DNA of 64,000 bases from Dryocola clanedunensis (GTDB lineage: Bacteria; Pseudomonadota; Gammaproteobacteria; Enterobacterales; Enterobacteriaceae), in assembly GCF_025215155.1 (NCBI RefSeq), contig NZ_JALHAM010000115.1. One strand, given 5' to 3'. A program made the translations under genes and the position numbers. Under the pieces are notes generated by a model. It worked only from the letters and a program-made list of their open reading frames with translations. It was not told the DNA's origin and did not search any database. The number at the start of each line of letters is the position of its first letter. The first letter of the stretch is position 1. Positions 25,218 through 34,128 of the stretch are shown here, one piece after another.

Positions 25218-25721
25218 ATGAAAAAAATTGCATGTCTTTCAGCACTGGCTTGCGTTCTGGCCGTTTCCGTAGGTACCGCATCTGCAACTAGCACCGTATC
25301 CGGTGGTTATGCCCAGAGCGATATGCAGGGTTTTATCAACAAAGCTAACGGTTTCAACTTGAAATACCGTTACGAAAACGACACCCCACTGGGTTACATC
25401 GGTTCTTTCACTTATACCGAGAAAAACCGTACCGATAACGCTGGTTCTTACAACAAAGGCCAGTACTACGGTATCACTGCTGGTCCTGCTTACCGTCTGA
25501 ACGACTGGGCAAGCATCTACGGTGTTGTTGGTGTAGGCTACGGTAAATTCCAGACTACTGGCACAACTGACCACGACATGAGCGACTACGGTTTCTCTTA
25601 CGGCGCTGGTATGCAGTTTAACCCAATCGAAAACGTTGCGCTGGACGTTTCCTACGAGCAGAGCCGCATCCGTAATGTTGATGTTGGCACCTGGATCGCA
25701 GGCGTGGGTTACCGCTTCTAA
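25218..25721 (+). CDS. ompX: Outer-membrane protein OmpX
   Basis: OmpX is an eight-stranded outer-membrane beta-barrel of the Ail/Lom family, linked to adhesion and complement resistance in relatives. It has 167 residues from ATG 25218 (SD GAGGTGG), with signal peptide MKKIACLSALACVLAVSVGT then ASA. The C-terminus GVGYRF has the terminal phenylalanine needed for barrel assembly. Alternating aromatic strands such as YYGITAGPAYRLNDWASIYG are clear. It is about four residues shorter than E. coli OmpX because the loop at KFQTTGTTDHDMSDYG is reduced. Biased codon use fits high expression. Confidence 0.97.
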   Translation: MKKIACLSALACVLAVSVGTASATSTVSGGYAQSDMQGFINKANGFNLKYRYENDTPLGYIGSFTYTEKNRTDNAGSYNKGQYYGITAGPAYRLNDWASIYGVVGVGYGKFQTTGTTDHDMSDYGFSYGAGMQFNPIENVALDVSYEQSRIRNVDVGTWIAGVGYRF

Positions 25722-25744
25722 TTCCCCGTCTTCGGGTGAAATAA

Positions 25745-25772
25745 AAATCCGCCTCTTCAGGCGGATTTTTTT
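25745..25772. terminator. Bidirectional terminator between ompX and opgE
   Basis: A perfect 10-bp stem (aaatccgcct / aggcggattt) with loop cttc is followed by T5 on the plus strand and has A/T flanks for the minus strand. It serves the convergent ompX and opgE transcripts. Confidence 0.92.
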
Positions 25773-25878
25773 ATGTCTGAAATCTTTAAAAGTTGGGTGA
25801 CGCTTCACGCTTCCTACCTGAGCAACGCTTGATTTCGTCAGGGGGATAAACAGAGCGCCATCCACCAAATCCCTTGGG

Positions 25879-27462
25879 TTACCGGGATTTGGTTGTAAAA
25901 ATATCCGTCTGCAGGTGAGTATAGTCCACCTTCTTCAGTTTGAAGTTGGTTATCCAGGTCACCCCCGCCTTCTGTTCGGAAATAAATTTGTATTTCGGCA
26001 CCAGCTCTTTGGTTTTGATCCCCGTCCAGGCTGAGAAGAAGTTCAGGAAATCGTTGGCGGAGCGGCGTGCTTTAATCAGCCGGTGCTTTTTGTCATCGCT
26101 CGAGAGCACCATAAACGGCACCTGGAAATTCTGCTGGAACTCGTCATCATGCGCCAGGTACTGCACTTTAGTGCCACGCTCCTTAAATGCCAGGCCGTGG
26201 TCAGAGAAATAAACCAGCGAGAAAGTCTCTCCGGTATTCTGTAGCTGGCCGTAAAGCTGCTTAAGCAGATCGTCGGTTTGCGTCATGCTGTAAAGATAAC
26301 AGGATGTCTCTTTTGACTGCACAAACTCGGCGTATTTACCCTGAGTGCGGTCACAGGCCTGCGGATGCGAGCCCATCAAATGCAGAACGATGAGCTGCGG
26401 GGGGCTGCGTTGGATAGCAAACACCTGCGCGGTCATTTTCAGCAGTTGATCATCACGTGTGTTTTTGTCTGCTTCGAAGTCGCCGCTTTTTAAGAAATGC
26501 ACCTCATCAGCACGCTTAGCGATGCTGGCAATGGCTGTGTCATATTCGCCAATCTGTCCCTGATTAGAGAACCACCATGTCTGGAAGCCAGCTCGGTTAG
26601 CGAGAGTGACAAAATTATCCTGATACTGCGGTTTGCCGTCGACTACGCGGTTGAGCGTCAGCCCCAGTGATTTCTGTGTCGACCCGCTCGCCGCAATGTA
26701 ATCCATAAACAGATTACCGTTCACCGAGCTGGCAAACGGCGTATTCTTCCAGTGCCCCCCAAAAGCGCCAAGCGCATCGCGGCGCGCACTCTCGCCAATC
26801 ACCACTACGTAGGTATGATACTTCGGCTTCACCGCCAGCACGTTCCAGGTGTCTTTCATCTTTGCAAACTGCTGCATGCGGGTCTGTTCGTCGAGCACCT
26901 CCTGATTGTTGACCACCACGTCCTTAACGAAGCGGACAACCGGATAGCCGGTGTCTTTGAATTTAAACACGCCGCCGTAAGCCAGATTTTGCACCGGAGC
27001 AACAAAAAAACAGACCAGGCTAACCGCCAGGCAGCAGCTGTCAAAATGATTCCACGTCCGTTTCGGGGTGGATTTGCGGCGTACGGCAATCACCCCGAGG
27101 CCGAAAATAAAGACGGCGACGACATAGTTGTACCAGGGGAAAATCGTCAGGATTTCCGTGGACTCTTCGAAGTTCGTCGAGTGCAGGGCCAGCAGGGTAT
27201 TGAAGTTTGGCGCACCGTAGGCCTGGCCAAACGGGAAATACATTGCCGCCACCAGGCTGCAAACGCCAATGACCCCTTTCTGCACGCGCGGTGCGCTGCG
27301 CCACAAAATGAGCAGCAGGCAGCAAAACGCCACCGCATACAGCAGGCTGAATTCATATCCTAACGCGAAGTTAATCAGTAGTGATTGCAGGAAGTAAAAA
27401 CCCGTCCACGGATTCAGCGCAACGCCGCGAGCCGTCAGGGTATCTTTAGCCGTTAAATTCAT
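25879..27462 (-). CDS. opgE: Phosphoethanolamine transferase OpgE (YbiP)
   Basis: OpgE is an inner-membrane enzyme of the EptA/EptB sulfatase-fold group that adds phosphoethanolamine to osmoregulated periplasmic glucans. It has 527 residues, as in E. coli. Four to five N-terminal transmembrane helices precede the periplasmic catalytic domain. Its motifs are VVVIGESARRDALGAFG (metal site), the nucleophile threonine in SGSTQKSLGLTLNR, HLMGSHPQACDRTQG and VYFSDHGLAF. The order ompX-opgE-mntS-mntR is that of E. coli. Confidence 0.94.
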   Translation of the reverse strand: MNLTAKDTLTARGVALNPWTGFYFLQSLLINFALGYEFSLLYAVAFCCLLLILWRSAPRVQKGVIGVCSLVAAMYFPFGQAYGAPNFNTLLALHSTNFEESTEILTIFPWYNYVVAVFIFGLGVIAVRRKSTPKRTWNHFDSCCLAVSLVCFFVAPVQNLAYGGVFKFKDTGYPVVRFVKDVVVNNQEVLDEQTRMQQFAKMKDTWNVLAVKPKYHTYVVVIGESARRDALGAFGGHWKNTPFASSVNGNLFMDYIAASGSTQKSLGLTLNRVVDGKPQYQDNFVTLANRAGFQTWWFSNQGQIGEYDTAIASIAKRADEVHFLKSGDFEADKNTRDDQLLKMTAQVFAIQRSPPQLIVLHLMGSHPQACDRTQGKYAEFVQSKETSCYLYSMTQTDDLLKQLYGQLQNTGETFSLVYFSDHGLAFKERGTKVQYLAHDDEFQQNFQVPFMVLSSDDKKHRLIKARRSANDFLNFFSAWTGIKTKELVPKYKFISEQKAGVTWITNFKLKKVDYTHLQTDIFTTKSR

Positions 27463-27783
27463 GTTTACCGAGATCTACAAAACGCCATGCGTAAACCCTG
27501 GCGACAAGGGTCGAAAAAACCGGCCTGACAGACTGAAGTGAAGGGGGCTGGAGCGCACTGGCGAGCCGCTTCATGTGCAGGGCTGCAAGAAGATAGAGCG
27601 CAACCGATCGAAGATCAACAGATAAGAAAGCTCTGTTTTGCGAGACGGTCGGCAATTCTGACAGATTGTGTGGGTATACCACGGGACGGGAATAAACTGA
27701 CCGATATTAGCGAAAGAATTTGTTACAAAAAGAGGGCGCAGGCATCTGAAAAATGTCTGGCTGGGTGAAGGCAGGGCGGCTGC
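27463..27783. other. Gap between mntS and opgE
   Basis: This 321-bp stretch must hold the opgE promoter and the 3' end of the mntS transcript. A small hairpin (ggcag/ctgcc) lies near 27770, next to the mntS stop. I see no ORF of interest. Confidence 0.4.
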
Positions 27784-27912
27784 CTATGGCTTCGGATTTT
27801 CGCCCTGCTGGGGTTTACCGTTGACCCAATCACATAACATATTTAACAACATCAGGCGTACCTGGAATGGGGAATGTGTAAACACGGTCATGCACCTCTT
27901 AAATTCGTTCAT
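27784..27912 (-). CDS. mntS: Small manganese-homeostasis protein MntS (42 aa)
   Basis: The 42-residue frame starting MNEFKRCMTVFTHSPFQVRL corresponds almost residue for residue to E. coli MntS, which raises intracellular manganese, apparently by inhibiting the exporter MntP. Start 27912 is chosen over the longer frame because of the strong GAGGAGG SD and the match in length. The E. coli gene is repressed by Mn-MntR; two MntR boxes lie 60-100 bp upstream here. The gene is divergent from mntR. Confidence 0.95.
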   Translation of the reverse strand: MNEFKRCMTVFTHSPFQVRLMLLNMLCDWVNGKPQQGENPKP

Positions 27913-27974
27913 AGCGGCCCTCCTCGTTGATCCTGCGGCTCCGGATCCCTTCAGAGCTGACTGCATTACAACCA

Positions 27975-27994
27975 GATATAGCACAGGCTATATT
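27975..27994. promoter_or_regulatory. MntR box 1 (mntS side)
   Basis: GATATAGCACAGGCTATATT matches the E. coli MntR palindrome AACATAGCAAAGGCTATGTT in 15 of 20 positions, including ATAGC and GGCTAT. It lies 63 bp upstream of the mntS start, in promoter position. Confidence 0.82.
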
Positions 27995-28013
27995 GTATAG
28001 CCATTGCTATTTC
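27994..28013. promoter_or_regulatory. MntR box 2 (mntR side)
   Basis: TGTATAGCCATTGCTATTTC matches the inverted form of the MntR palindrome (AACATAGCCTTTGCTATGTT). It abuts box 1, sharing one base, so two MntR dimers could sit side by side. Confidence 0.7.
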
Positions 28014-28103
28014 GTTAATTTTTTGTGGATGCGTACGGGTGGTTTACAATAGGCGCTCTGGCCGTTGCGAAACGGCAAAGCGCCACTGTTATGAGGAAGC
28101 TCC

Positions 28104-28574
28104 ATGAGCCGCCAGGCCGATAAAAAAAACAGCGAAAAAGTGACGCAATTACTTAACGTTGAAGAGCATGTTGAAGGTTTTCGTCAGGTGCGGGAAGCGC
28201 ATCGTCGTGAGTTGATTGATGACTATATAGAGCTTATCTCCGATTTGATTCGTGAAGTGGGTGAAGTGCGTCAGGTGGATATGGCCGCACGGCTGGGCGT
28301 GTCGCAGCCAACCGTAGCCAAAATGCTCAAGCGGCTGGCAACGCTTGGGTTAATAGAACAGATCCCGTGGCGAGGCGTGTTTCTGACGCCGGAAGGCGAG
28401 AAGCTGGCGCAGTTCAGCCGTGAACGCCATCAAATTGTGGAGAACTTCTTCCTCGCCTTAGGCATCAGCCCGGAAACGGCGCGTATTGATGCAGAAGGGG
28501 TAGAGCACCACGTCAGCGAAGAGACGCTGAAAGCGTTCCGTTTGTTCAGCGAACAGCGCGGGATCCCGTCATAA
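28104..28574 (+). CDS. mntR: Manganese-responsive regulator MntR
   Basis: MntR is a DtxR-family metalloregulator, 156 residues (155 in E. coli). With Mn(II) it represses mntH and mntS and activates mntP. The winged HTH spans about residues 50-85 (RQVDMAARLGVSQPTVAKML). The dimerisation/metal domain includes EGVEHHVSEETL. GAGGAAGCTCC supplies the SD. ybiR begins on the base after its stop, so the two are translationally linked. Confidence 0.97.
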   Translation: MSRQADKKNSEKVTQLLNVEEHVEGFRQVREAHRRELIDDYIELISDLIREVGEVRQVDMAARLGVSQPTVAKMLKRLATLGLIEQIPWRGVFLTPEGEKLAQFSRERHQIVENFFLALGISPETARIDAEGVEHHVSEETLKAFRLFSEQRGIPS

Positions 28575-29687
28575 ATGTTCACAGCGCTGCTCCGCCCATT
28601 TTTACGCGATCGCTTTCTGCATCTGCTTCTGATAGTCGGCGCGGCGCTTTGTCTGGCGGTTCCTTTTCGGCCGCGTGAGTGGCCTGGCACCATAGACTGG
28701 CACACCATTATTACGCTTGCCGGATTAATGATGCTGACCAAAGGCGTGGAGCTGAGCGGCTATTTCGACGTGCTGGGCCGCCGCATGGTTAAACGCTTCG
28801 CAAGCGAACGCCCGCTGGCGATGTTTATGGTGGCCGCGGCGGCGGCGCTGTCGACTTTTCTCACCAACGACGTCGCGCTGTTCATTATCGTTCCGCTGAC
28901 CATCACGCTGAAAAAACTCTGTTCGATACCGGTGACGCGGCTCATTATCTTTGAGGCGCTGGCGGTGAACGCCGGATCGCTACTGACGCCGATTGGCAAC
29001 CCGCAAAATATCCTGCTGTGGGGCCGCTCGGGCCTCTCTTTTGCCGCGTTTAGCTGGCAGATGGCTCCGCTGGCTTTCGCGATGCTCGCCAGCCTGCTGG
29101 TGCTGTGCTGGTTCTGCTTCCCTAAAAAAGCGCTGCACTACCACGGTCACGATAAAATTCATGACTGGCAGCCGCGGCTGGTGTGGGCGAGCGTGGCGCT
29201 CTATCTGGTTTTTATTCTCTCTCTTGAGCTAAAGCAGGAGCTGTGGGGGCTGGGGCTGGTGGCGCTGGGCTTTTTGGTTGTTGCGCGGCGAATTTTGCTA
29301 AGCATCGACTGGAGTCTGTTACTGGTATTTGTGGTGATGTTTGTGGATGTCCACCTGATAACCCGGCTGCCGGTGCTGGAACACGCGCTTCACGGGGTAA
29401 GCCAGCTCTCGCAGGGCGGGCTGTTCGCGCTGGGGGTTGGCCTGTCGCAGATAATTAGCAACGTTCCTTCTACCATCCTGCTGCTCAACTATGTGCCAGC
29501 TTCTCTGCTGCTGGCCTATGCGGTGAATATTGGCGGTTTCGGACTGCTGCCCGGATCGCTCGCTAATCTTATCGCCCTGCGCATGGCGAACGACCGCCGC
29601 ATTTGGGTGCGTTTTCACTACTATTCCCTGCCGATGCTGCTCTGGGCGGCGCTTGTCGGCTACGGCCTGCTGCTGCTGCTCCGTTAA
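28575..29687 (+). CDS. ybiR: Predicted anion/Na+ permease YbiR (ArsB/NhaD superfamily)
   Basis: YbiR is an inner-membrane permease of the ion-transporter (citrate-sodium/ArsB) superfamily, about 11 hydrophobic segments in 370 residues (372 in E. coli). The fold signature LSTFLTNDVALFIIVPLTI is present at about residues 95-113, and GVGLSQIISNVPSTILLLNY forms the matching second hairpin. The substrate is unknown. It starts directly after the mntR stop, hinting at a shared role in metal or oxyanion balance, but this is only context. Confidence 0.92.
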   Translation: MFTALLRPFLRDRFLHLLLIVGAALCLAVPFRPREWPGTIDWHTIITLAGLMMLTKGVELSGYFDVLGRRMVKRFASERPLAMFMVAAAAALSTFLTNDVALFIIVPLTITLKKLCSIPVTRLIIFEALAVNAGSLLTPIGNPQNILLWGRSGLSFAAFSWQMAPLAFAMLASLLVLCWFCFPKKALHYHGHDKIHDWQPRLVWASVALYLVFILSLELKQELWGLGLVALGFLVVARRILLSIDWSLLLVFVVMFVDVHLITRLPVLEHALHGVSQLSQGGLFALGVGLSQIISNVPSTILLLNYVPASLLLAYAVNIGGFGLLPGSLANLIALRMANDRRIWVRFHYYSLPMLLWAALVGYGLLLLLR

Positions 29688-29788
29688 GAAAAGTATCAAT
29701 TGTCAGTTTTTCCTGGCAAATGTATAGCAAGGTCCTAAGTTTACTAAACGGTAAATTTTTTTGTGACGCACAGCGCGAAACAGGACTT

Positions 29789-30898
29789 ATGACAGAGCAA
29801 AACAACAAGCCGGAGAGCGGCGAAGAGCGGCAGGGCGATAAAGAGCAAAACGAAGAGCGTAAGCGACCAGGCAAGAAGCCGCTGATCATCCTGGGGATTG
29901 TCGTGGTGGTTATGGTGATTGTCGCCGCCGTGTGGTGGTTCATGACCCGCAATGAAGAAACCACCGACGATGCCTTTACCGAGGGTAACGCCGTCACCAT
30001 CGCGCCGAAGGTGGCGGGCTACGTGACGGAGCTGCACATCAGCGACAACCAGCGCGTCCACAAGGGCGATCTGCTGGTGGTTATCGATCCGCGAGATGCA
30101 AAGGCGCAGCGTGACCAGGCGTTGGCCCAGGTTGGACTGGCCGTTTCCCAGCTGCATCAGGCACAGGCGCAGCTGGATCTGGCAAAGGTACAATATCCCG
30201 CTCAGCGTGACCAGGCGCTGGCCCAGGTTGCCAAAGCCGAAGCGGACTTAGCCAACGCTCGTGCGGACTATAAACGTCAGCGCGGCGTCGATCCGCGAGC
30301 CACCTCGCAGCAAAACATTGATACCGCCAACTCTCAGTTACGCTCAGCAGAAGCCGGGGCTGCCAACGCCCGCGCACAGCTGGAAGTGGCAAATCAGGTC
30401 AAGCTCCAGATTCGCCAGCAGGAGACGAACGTCGAGGCCCGCGCCCGCCAGGTCGATCAGGCCAAAGCCCAGCTCGAGACGGCGGAGCTGAACCTCTCTT
30501 ACACCGAAGTGCGCGCGCCGTTTGATGGTTTTGTCACCTTGCGTAACGTGCAGCTTGGCACGCTGGTGCAGGCGGGAACGGCGCTTTTCTCCGTTGTTTC
30601 CCCGGACATCTGGGTGACCGCCAACTTTAAAGAATCGCAGCTTGAACGCATGCGCCCCGGCAACAAAGTCACGCTCAGCGTGGATGCTTACCCGGACATG
30701 GAACTGGAAGGGCATATCGACAGCATCCAGCAGGGCAGCGGCTCGCGCTTCTCGGCCTTCCCGGCGGAAAACGCCACCGGCAACTTCGTGAAAATCGTCC
30801 AGCGCGTGCCGGTTAAGATCGTGATTGATAAAGGGCTTGATGCGAACCACCCGCTGCCGCTGGGCCTCTCCGTTGAGCCGAAGGTGACGGTAGAATGA
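29789..30898 (+). CDS. EmrA-like membrane-fusion (HlyD family) efflux adaptor
   Basis: A 369-residue periplasmic adaptor links an MFS pump to an outer-membrane channel. The ATG at 29789 follows CAGGA; the upstream open frame overlaps ybiR out of phase and is not used. Residues 1-30 are charged and cytoplasmic, followed by one transmembrane helix (PLIILGIVVVVMVIVAAVWW). The barrel-lipoyl part reads TDDAFTEGNAVTIAPKVAGY and a long coiled coil spans about residues 105-230. The lipoyl return is SYTEVRAPFDGFV. It is the first gene of a three-gene operon with 30895 (DHA2 pump) and 32477 (NodT channel). Confidence 0.92.
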   Translation: MTEQNNKPESGEERQGDKEQNEERKRPGKKPLIILGIVVVVMVIVAAVWWFMTRNEETTDDAFTEGNAVTIAPKVAGYVTELHISDNQRVHKGDLLVVIDPRDAKAQRDQALAQVGLAVSQLHQAQAQLDLAKVQYPAQRDQALAQVAKAEADLANARADYKRQRGVDPRATSQQNIDTANSQLRSAEAGAANARAQLEVANQVKLQIRQQETNVEARARQVDQAKAQLETAELNLSYTEVRAPFDGFVTLRNVQLGTLVQAGTALFSVVSPDIWVTANFKESQLERMRPGNKVTLSVDAYPDMELEGHIDSIQQGSGSRFSAFPAENATGNFVKIVQRVPVKIVIDKGLDANHPLPLGLSVEPKVTVE

Positions 30899-32475
30899 GC
30901 GACCAGGCCGCTGAACATCACGAGAACTGGAAGCCCGCCAGCAACCCGTGGGCCGTGGCGATTGTCGTCACGCTCGCGGTGTTTATGGAGATCCTCGACA
31001 CAACCATCGTCAACGTGGCGCTGCCGCACGTGGCCGGTTCGCTCTCCGCCAGTTATGACGAATCGACGTGGGTGCTCACTTCCTATCTGGTGGCCAACGG
31101 TATCGTTCTGCCCATCTCGGCGTTCCTGAGCCGCCTGTTCGGGCGCAAGCAGTTCTTCTTAATCTGTATCGTGATGTTCACCATCTGCTCGTTCCTGTGC
31201 GGCATCGCCACCGAGCTGTGGGAGATTATTCTGTTCCGCATCATGCAGGGCTTTTTCGGCGGCGGGCTGCAGCCCACGCAGCAGTCGGTGCTGCTGGACT
31301 ACTTTAAGCCGGAAGATCGCGGCAAGGCGTTTGGCCTGTCGTCGATTGCGATCATCGTCGCGCCCGTGCTCGGCCCGACGCTGGGCGGCTGGATCACCGA
31401 TAACTACTCCTGGCGCTGGGTGTTCTTTATCAATATTCCGGTGGGGATTGTCACCGTGCTGGCGATTTATCAGCTGCTGGAAGATCCGCCGTGGGAGCGT
31501 AAGTCAGAAGAAAAGCTGTCCGTGGACTGGACGGGCATCGGCCTTATTGCCCTTGGCCTCGGCTGCCTTCAGGTCATGCTTGATCGCGGCGAGGACGACG
31601 ACTGGTTCTACTCTAACTTTATTCGTACCTTTGCGGTGCTAACCCTCATCGGCATCATCGGCGCGATTTTCTGGCTGCTGTACGCCAAAAAGCCGGTGGT
31701 GGATCTGCGCTGTATGAAGGATAAAAACTTCGCCGTATCCAGCCTGCTGATGGCCGGGATGGCGCTGATTCTTTACGGCAGCTCGGTGGTTATTCCGCAG
31801 CTTGCCCAGCAGGATTTAGGCTATACCGCCACCTGGTCCGGGTTGGTGCTCTCCCCCGGTGCCATCCTGATCGTGCTGACCATTCCGCTGGTCATAAAAC
31901 TCATGCCGCTGGTGCAGACGAGGTGGATTATTGCCTTCGGTTTCACCTGCCTGGCCGCATCGTTCTTCTGGACGAGGAACCTCACGCCGAATATCGATTT
32001 TGAAACGCTGGTGCTGTTCCGCAGTGCGCAGTCGTTCGGGCTGGGCTTCCTGTTTGTGCCGCTCACCACCATCGCGTTTATTACCATTCCGCGAAGGCTC
32101 AACGCCGATTCGGCGGCGCTGTTTACCATGTTCCGCAACGTGGCGGGCTCGATTGGAATTTCGCTGTCAACGGCGGCGATAACCGAGCGATCCCAGGCGC
32201 ACAGCGCCCATCTCAGCACGCACATGAACCAGTTTGACGAGCAGTTCCAGCAGGCGATTCGCAGCGGTGCCGAAGCCATCCGCAACTTTACGACGCAGGT
32301 TGGCGACCCGCTGAGCATCGCCACGGGCAACATGTACAAAACGATGATCGAACAGTCCCGTTTCCTGGCCTATATCGACGTCTTTACGATGCTGAGCGTC
32401 CTCGCCCTGGTTCTGATTCCATTTTGTTTATTGCTTTCGCCGGTGAAGAGCGAAGGCGCTGCAGGAGCACACTAA
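30895..32475 (+). CDS. EmrB/QacA-type MFS drug:H+ antiporter (DHA2, 14 TMS)
   Basis: A 526-residue DHA2-family transporter predicted to export hydrophobic drugs or phenolics with the proton gradient. MFS motif C of this family is seen in PVLGPTLGGWITDNYSWRW. The N-terminal helix 1 block is VFMEILDTTIVNVALPHVAG, and FGRKQFFLICIVMFTICSFL matches motif A. Fourteen hydrophobic segments can be counted. It overlaps the adaptor by 4 bp (ATGA) and is followed one base later by the channel gene. It resembles EmrB closely, but E. coli emrAB lies elsewhere, so no symbol is given. Confidence 0.93.
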   Translation: MSDQAAEHHENWKPASNPWAVAIVVTLAVFMEILDTTIVNVALPHVAGSLSASYDESTWVLTSYLVANGIVLPISAFLSRLFGRKQFFLICIVMFTICSFLCGIATELWEIILFRIMQGFFGGGLQPTQQSVLLDYFKPEDRGKAFGLSSIAIIVAPVLGPTLGGWITDNYSWRWVFFINIPVGIVTVLAIYQLLEDPPWERKSEEKLSVDWTGIGLIALGLGCLQVMLDRGEDDDWFYSNFIRTFAVLTLIGIIGAIFWLLYAKKPVVDLRCMKDKNFAVSSLLMAGMALILYGSSVVIPQLAQQDLGYTATWSGLVLSPGAILIVLTIPLVIKLMPLVQTRWIIAFGFTCLAASFFWTRNLTPNIDFETLVLFRSAQSFGLGFLFVPLTTIAFITIPRRLNADSAALFTMFRNVAGSIGISLSTAAITERSQAHSAHLSTHMNQFDEQFQQAIRSGAEAIRNFTTQVGDPLSIATGNMYKTMIEQSRFLAYIDVFTMLSVLALVLIPFCLLLSPVKSEGAAGAH

Positions 32476-32476
32476 A

Positions 32477-34006
32477 ATGAACGGGAGAATGTGGTTGTCA
32501 TCGCTTGCGCTGCTGGTGGCGGGCTGCGCCGTTGGGCCAGATTATCAGCCGGCAAAACCCCAGACGCCGGCAAGCTTCAACGATACGGCAAACCAGAATC
32601 AGCCGGGCGTCACTTCGCGAGCGCAAACCACGGCAACGGATCCGCGCTGGTGGCGGAGCTTTAACTCGCCGCAGCTCGACAGCCTTATTGAACGGGCGAT
32701 CGCCGGGAACCTGACGCTGCAACAGACCGTGCTGCGCATCGCCGGGGCACGCGAGCAGATAACCCAGGCGGGCGGGGCGTTCTACCCGAGCGTCAACGGC
32801 AGCGCCAGCGCAACGCGCCAGCAGCTTGGGCTGGATGGCGAGCTGAAATCCCACGGCGTTTATGACCAGCTAAACGAAGTTGACCCGTCGCTCGGCGGCG
32901 CGCTCGACCCGCTAACCAAACCGATCACGCTTTATCAGGGCAGCTTCGACGCGAGCTGGGAGCTGGATCTGTGGGGCAAGGTGCGCCGTCAGGTTGAGGC
33001 GGCGAAGGCCCAGCAGGATGCGGCCATTGAACAGCGTAACGGCGCGCTGGTTTCACTGGAGGCGGAAGTCGCCCGCGCCTGGCTGCAGCTGCGCGGGGCG
33101 CAGAGCGTGATGCAAACCCTGCAAACGCAAATCGACACCGCTCAGCAAACGCTGGAGCTGACGGAGAGCCGCCAGAAAAGCGGGCTGGCACCGCAGATGG
33201 ACGTAGAGAATGCCCGCGCCCAGCTCGGCAGCCTTCAGGCCCAGCTGCCGCAGTATATGGCGCAGGAGCGCCAGGCAATGAACGGCCTGGCCGTGCTGCT
33301 GGGTAAACCACCGGGCGCGCTGGACGGCGAACTGGCGAGCAAACAAGAACTGCCGAAGCTGCCGGATATCGTCTCCGTAGGCATTCCGTCGAATCTTGCA
33401 CGCCGCCGCCCGGACGTGCGCGAAGCCGAAGCTAATCTTCATGCCGCCACGGCGCAAATTGGCGTGTCCGTCGCACAACTGTTCCCGAGCCTTTCGCTGA
33501 CCGGCCAGCTCGGCCTGCGTAACGATGAATCTGGCTATCTGCTCGACTGGGCAAGCCACTTTTACAGCATCGGCCCGCAGGTTTCGATCCCCATCTTCCA
33601 GGGGGGCAGGCTGGTGTCGAGCGTAAAAGTCGCCCGGGCGCAGCAGGGGGCGTCGGTATTGCAGTATCGCCAGACCGTGCTGACCGCATTGCAGGACGTG
33701 GAAAATGCGCTGGTGAGCTACCGTACGGACCAGCAGCGTGAAGCAGGTCTTGTGCAGACGACGGAATCATTGCAAACCGCGTTTAACCTGGCCAGCGACA
33801 GCTACCGCCAGGGTATTGCGACCTTTATCGACGTGCTGGATGCCCAGCGGCAGCTCGCCCAGGCCGAACAGCAGCGGGCGCAGGCCCGGGTTCAGAGCAG
33901 CATTGATTTGGTCGCGCTGTATAAGGCGCTTGGCGGCGGCTGGGAGCCGTATCAGCAGGTTAACCTGCCGGACTACGACGTTTTTGGCGATGCACCGCGG
34001 GGTTAA
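32477..34006 (+). CDS. NodT-family outer-membrane efflux lipoprotein
   Basis: A 509-residue TolC-like channel of the NodT/OprM group completes the EmrAB-like pump. The lipobox LLVAGC lies at residues 12-17 after a short signal peptide, so Cys17 should be acylated. Two OEP repeats are visible: one around LERAIAGNLTLQQTVLRIAG-type helices, the other around the conserved NLARRRPDVREAEANLHAAT and SIPIFQGGRLVSSVKVA. It follows the pump gene by one base, and a two-tier hairpin lies just beyond its stop. Carrying its own channel means the system need not use TolC. Confidence 0.92.
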   Translation: MNGRMWLSSLALLVAGCAVGPDYQPAKPQTPASFNDTANQNQPGVTSRAQTTATDPRWWRSFNSPQLDSLIERAIAGNLTLQQTVLRIAGAREQITQAGGAFYPSVNGSASATRQQLGLDGELKSHGVYDQLNEVDPSLGGALDPLTKPITLYQGSFDASWELDLWGKVRRQVEAAKAQQDAAIEQRNGALVSLEAEVARAWLQLRGAQSVMQTLQTQIDTAQQTLELTESRQKSGLAPQMDVENARAQLGSLQAQLPQYMAQERQAMNGLAVLLGKPPGALDGELASKQELPKLPDIVSVGIPSNLARRRPDVREAEANLHAATAQIGVSVAQLFPSLSLTGQLGLRNDESGYLLDWASHFYSIGPQVSIPIFQGGRLVSSVKVARAQQGASVLQYRQTVLTALQDVENALVSYRTDQQREAGLVQTTESLQTAFNLASDSYRQGIATFIDVLDAQRQLAQAEQQRAQARVQSSIDLVALYKALGGGWEPYQQVNLPDYDVFGDAPRG

Positions 34007-34017
34007 CGGTTTGCAGA

Positions 34018-34060
34018 ATCAGGCAAGAAATGGGTAGAAATCCCCCATTAATTGCCTGAT
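34018..34060. terminator. Two-tier hairpin after the efflux operon
   Basis: The outer 9-bp arms atcaggcaa / ttgcctgat enclose inner 6-bp arms aatggg / cccatt. It begins 11 bp after the channel gene stop. There is no U run, so it may protect the mRNA 3' end rather than terminate strongly. Confidence 0.6.
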
Positions 34061-34128
34061 AACTGCGCGTATAACTGACAGGCCGTTTAAGAAAAACCTT
34101 CTGAAATCCTGAATATGAGGTCATCACG

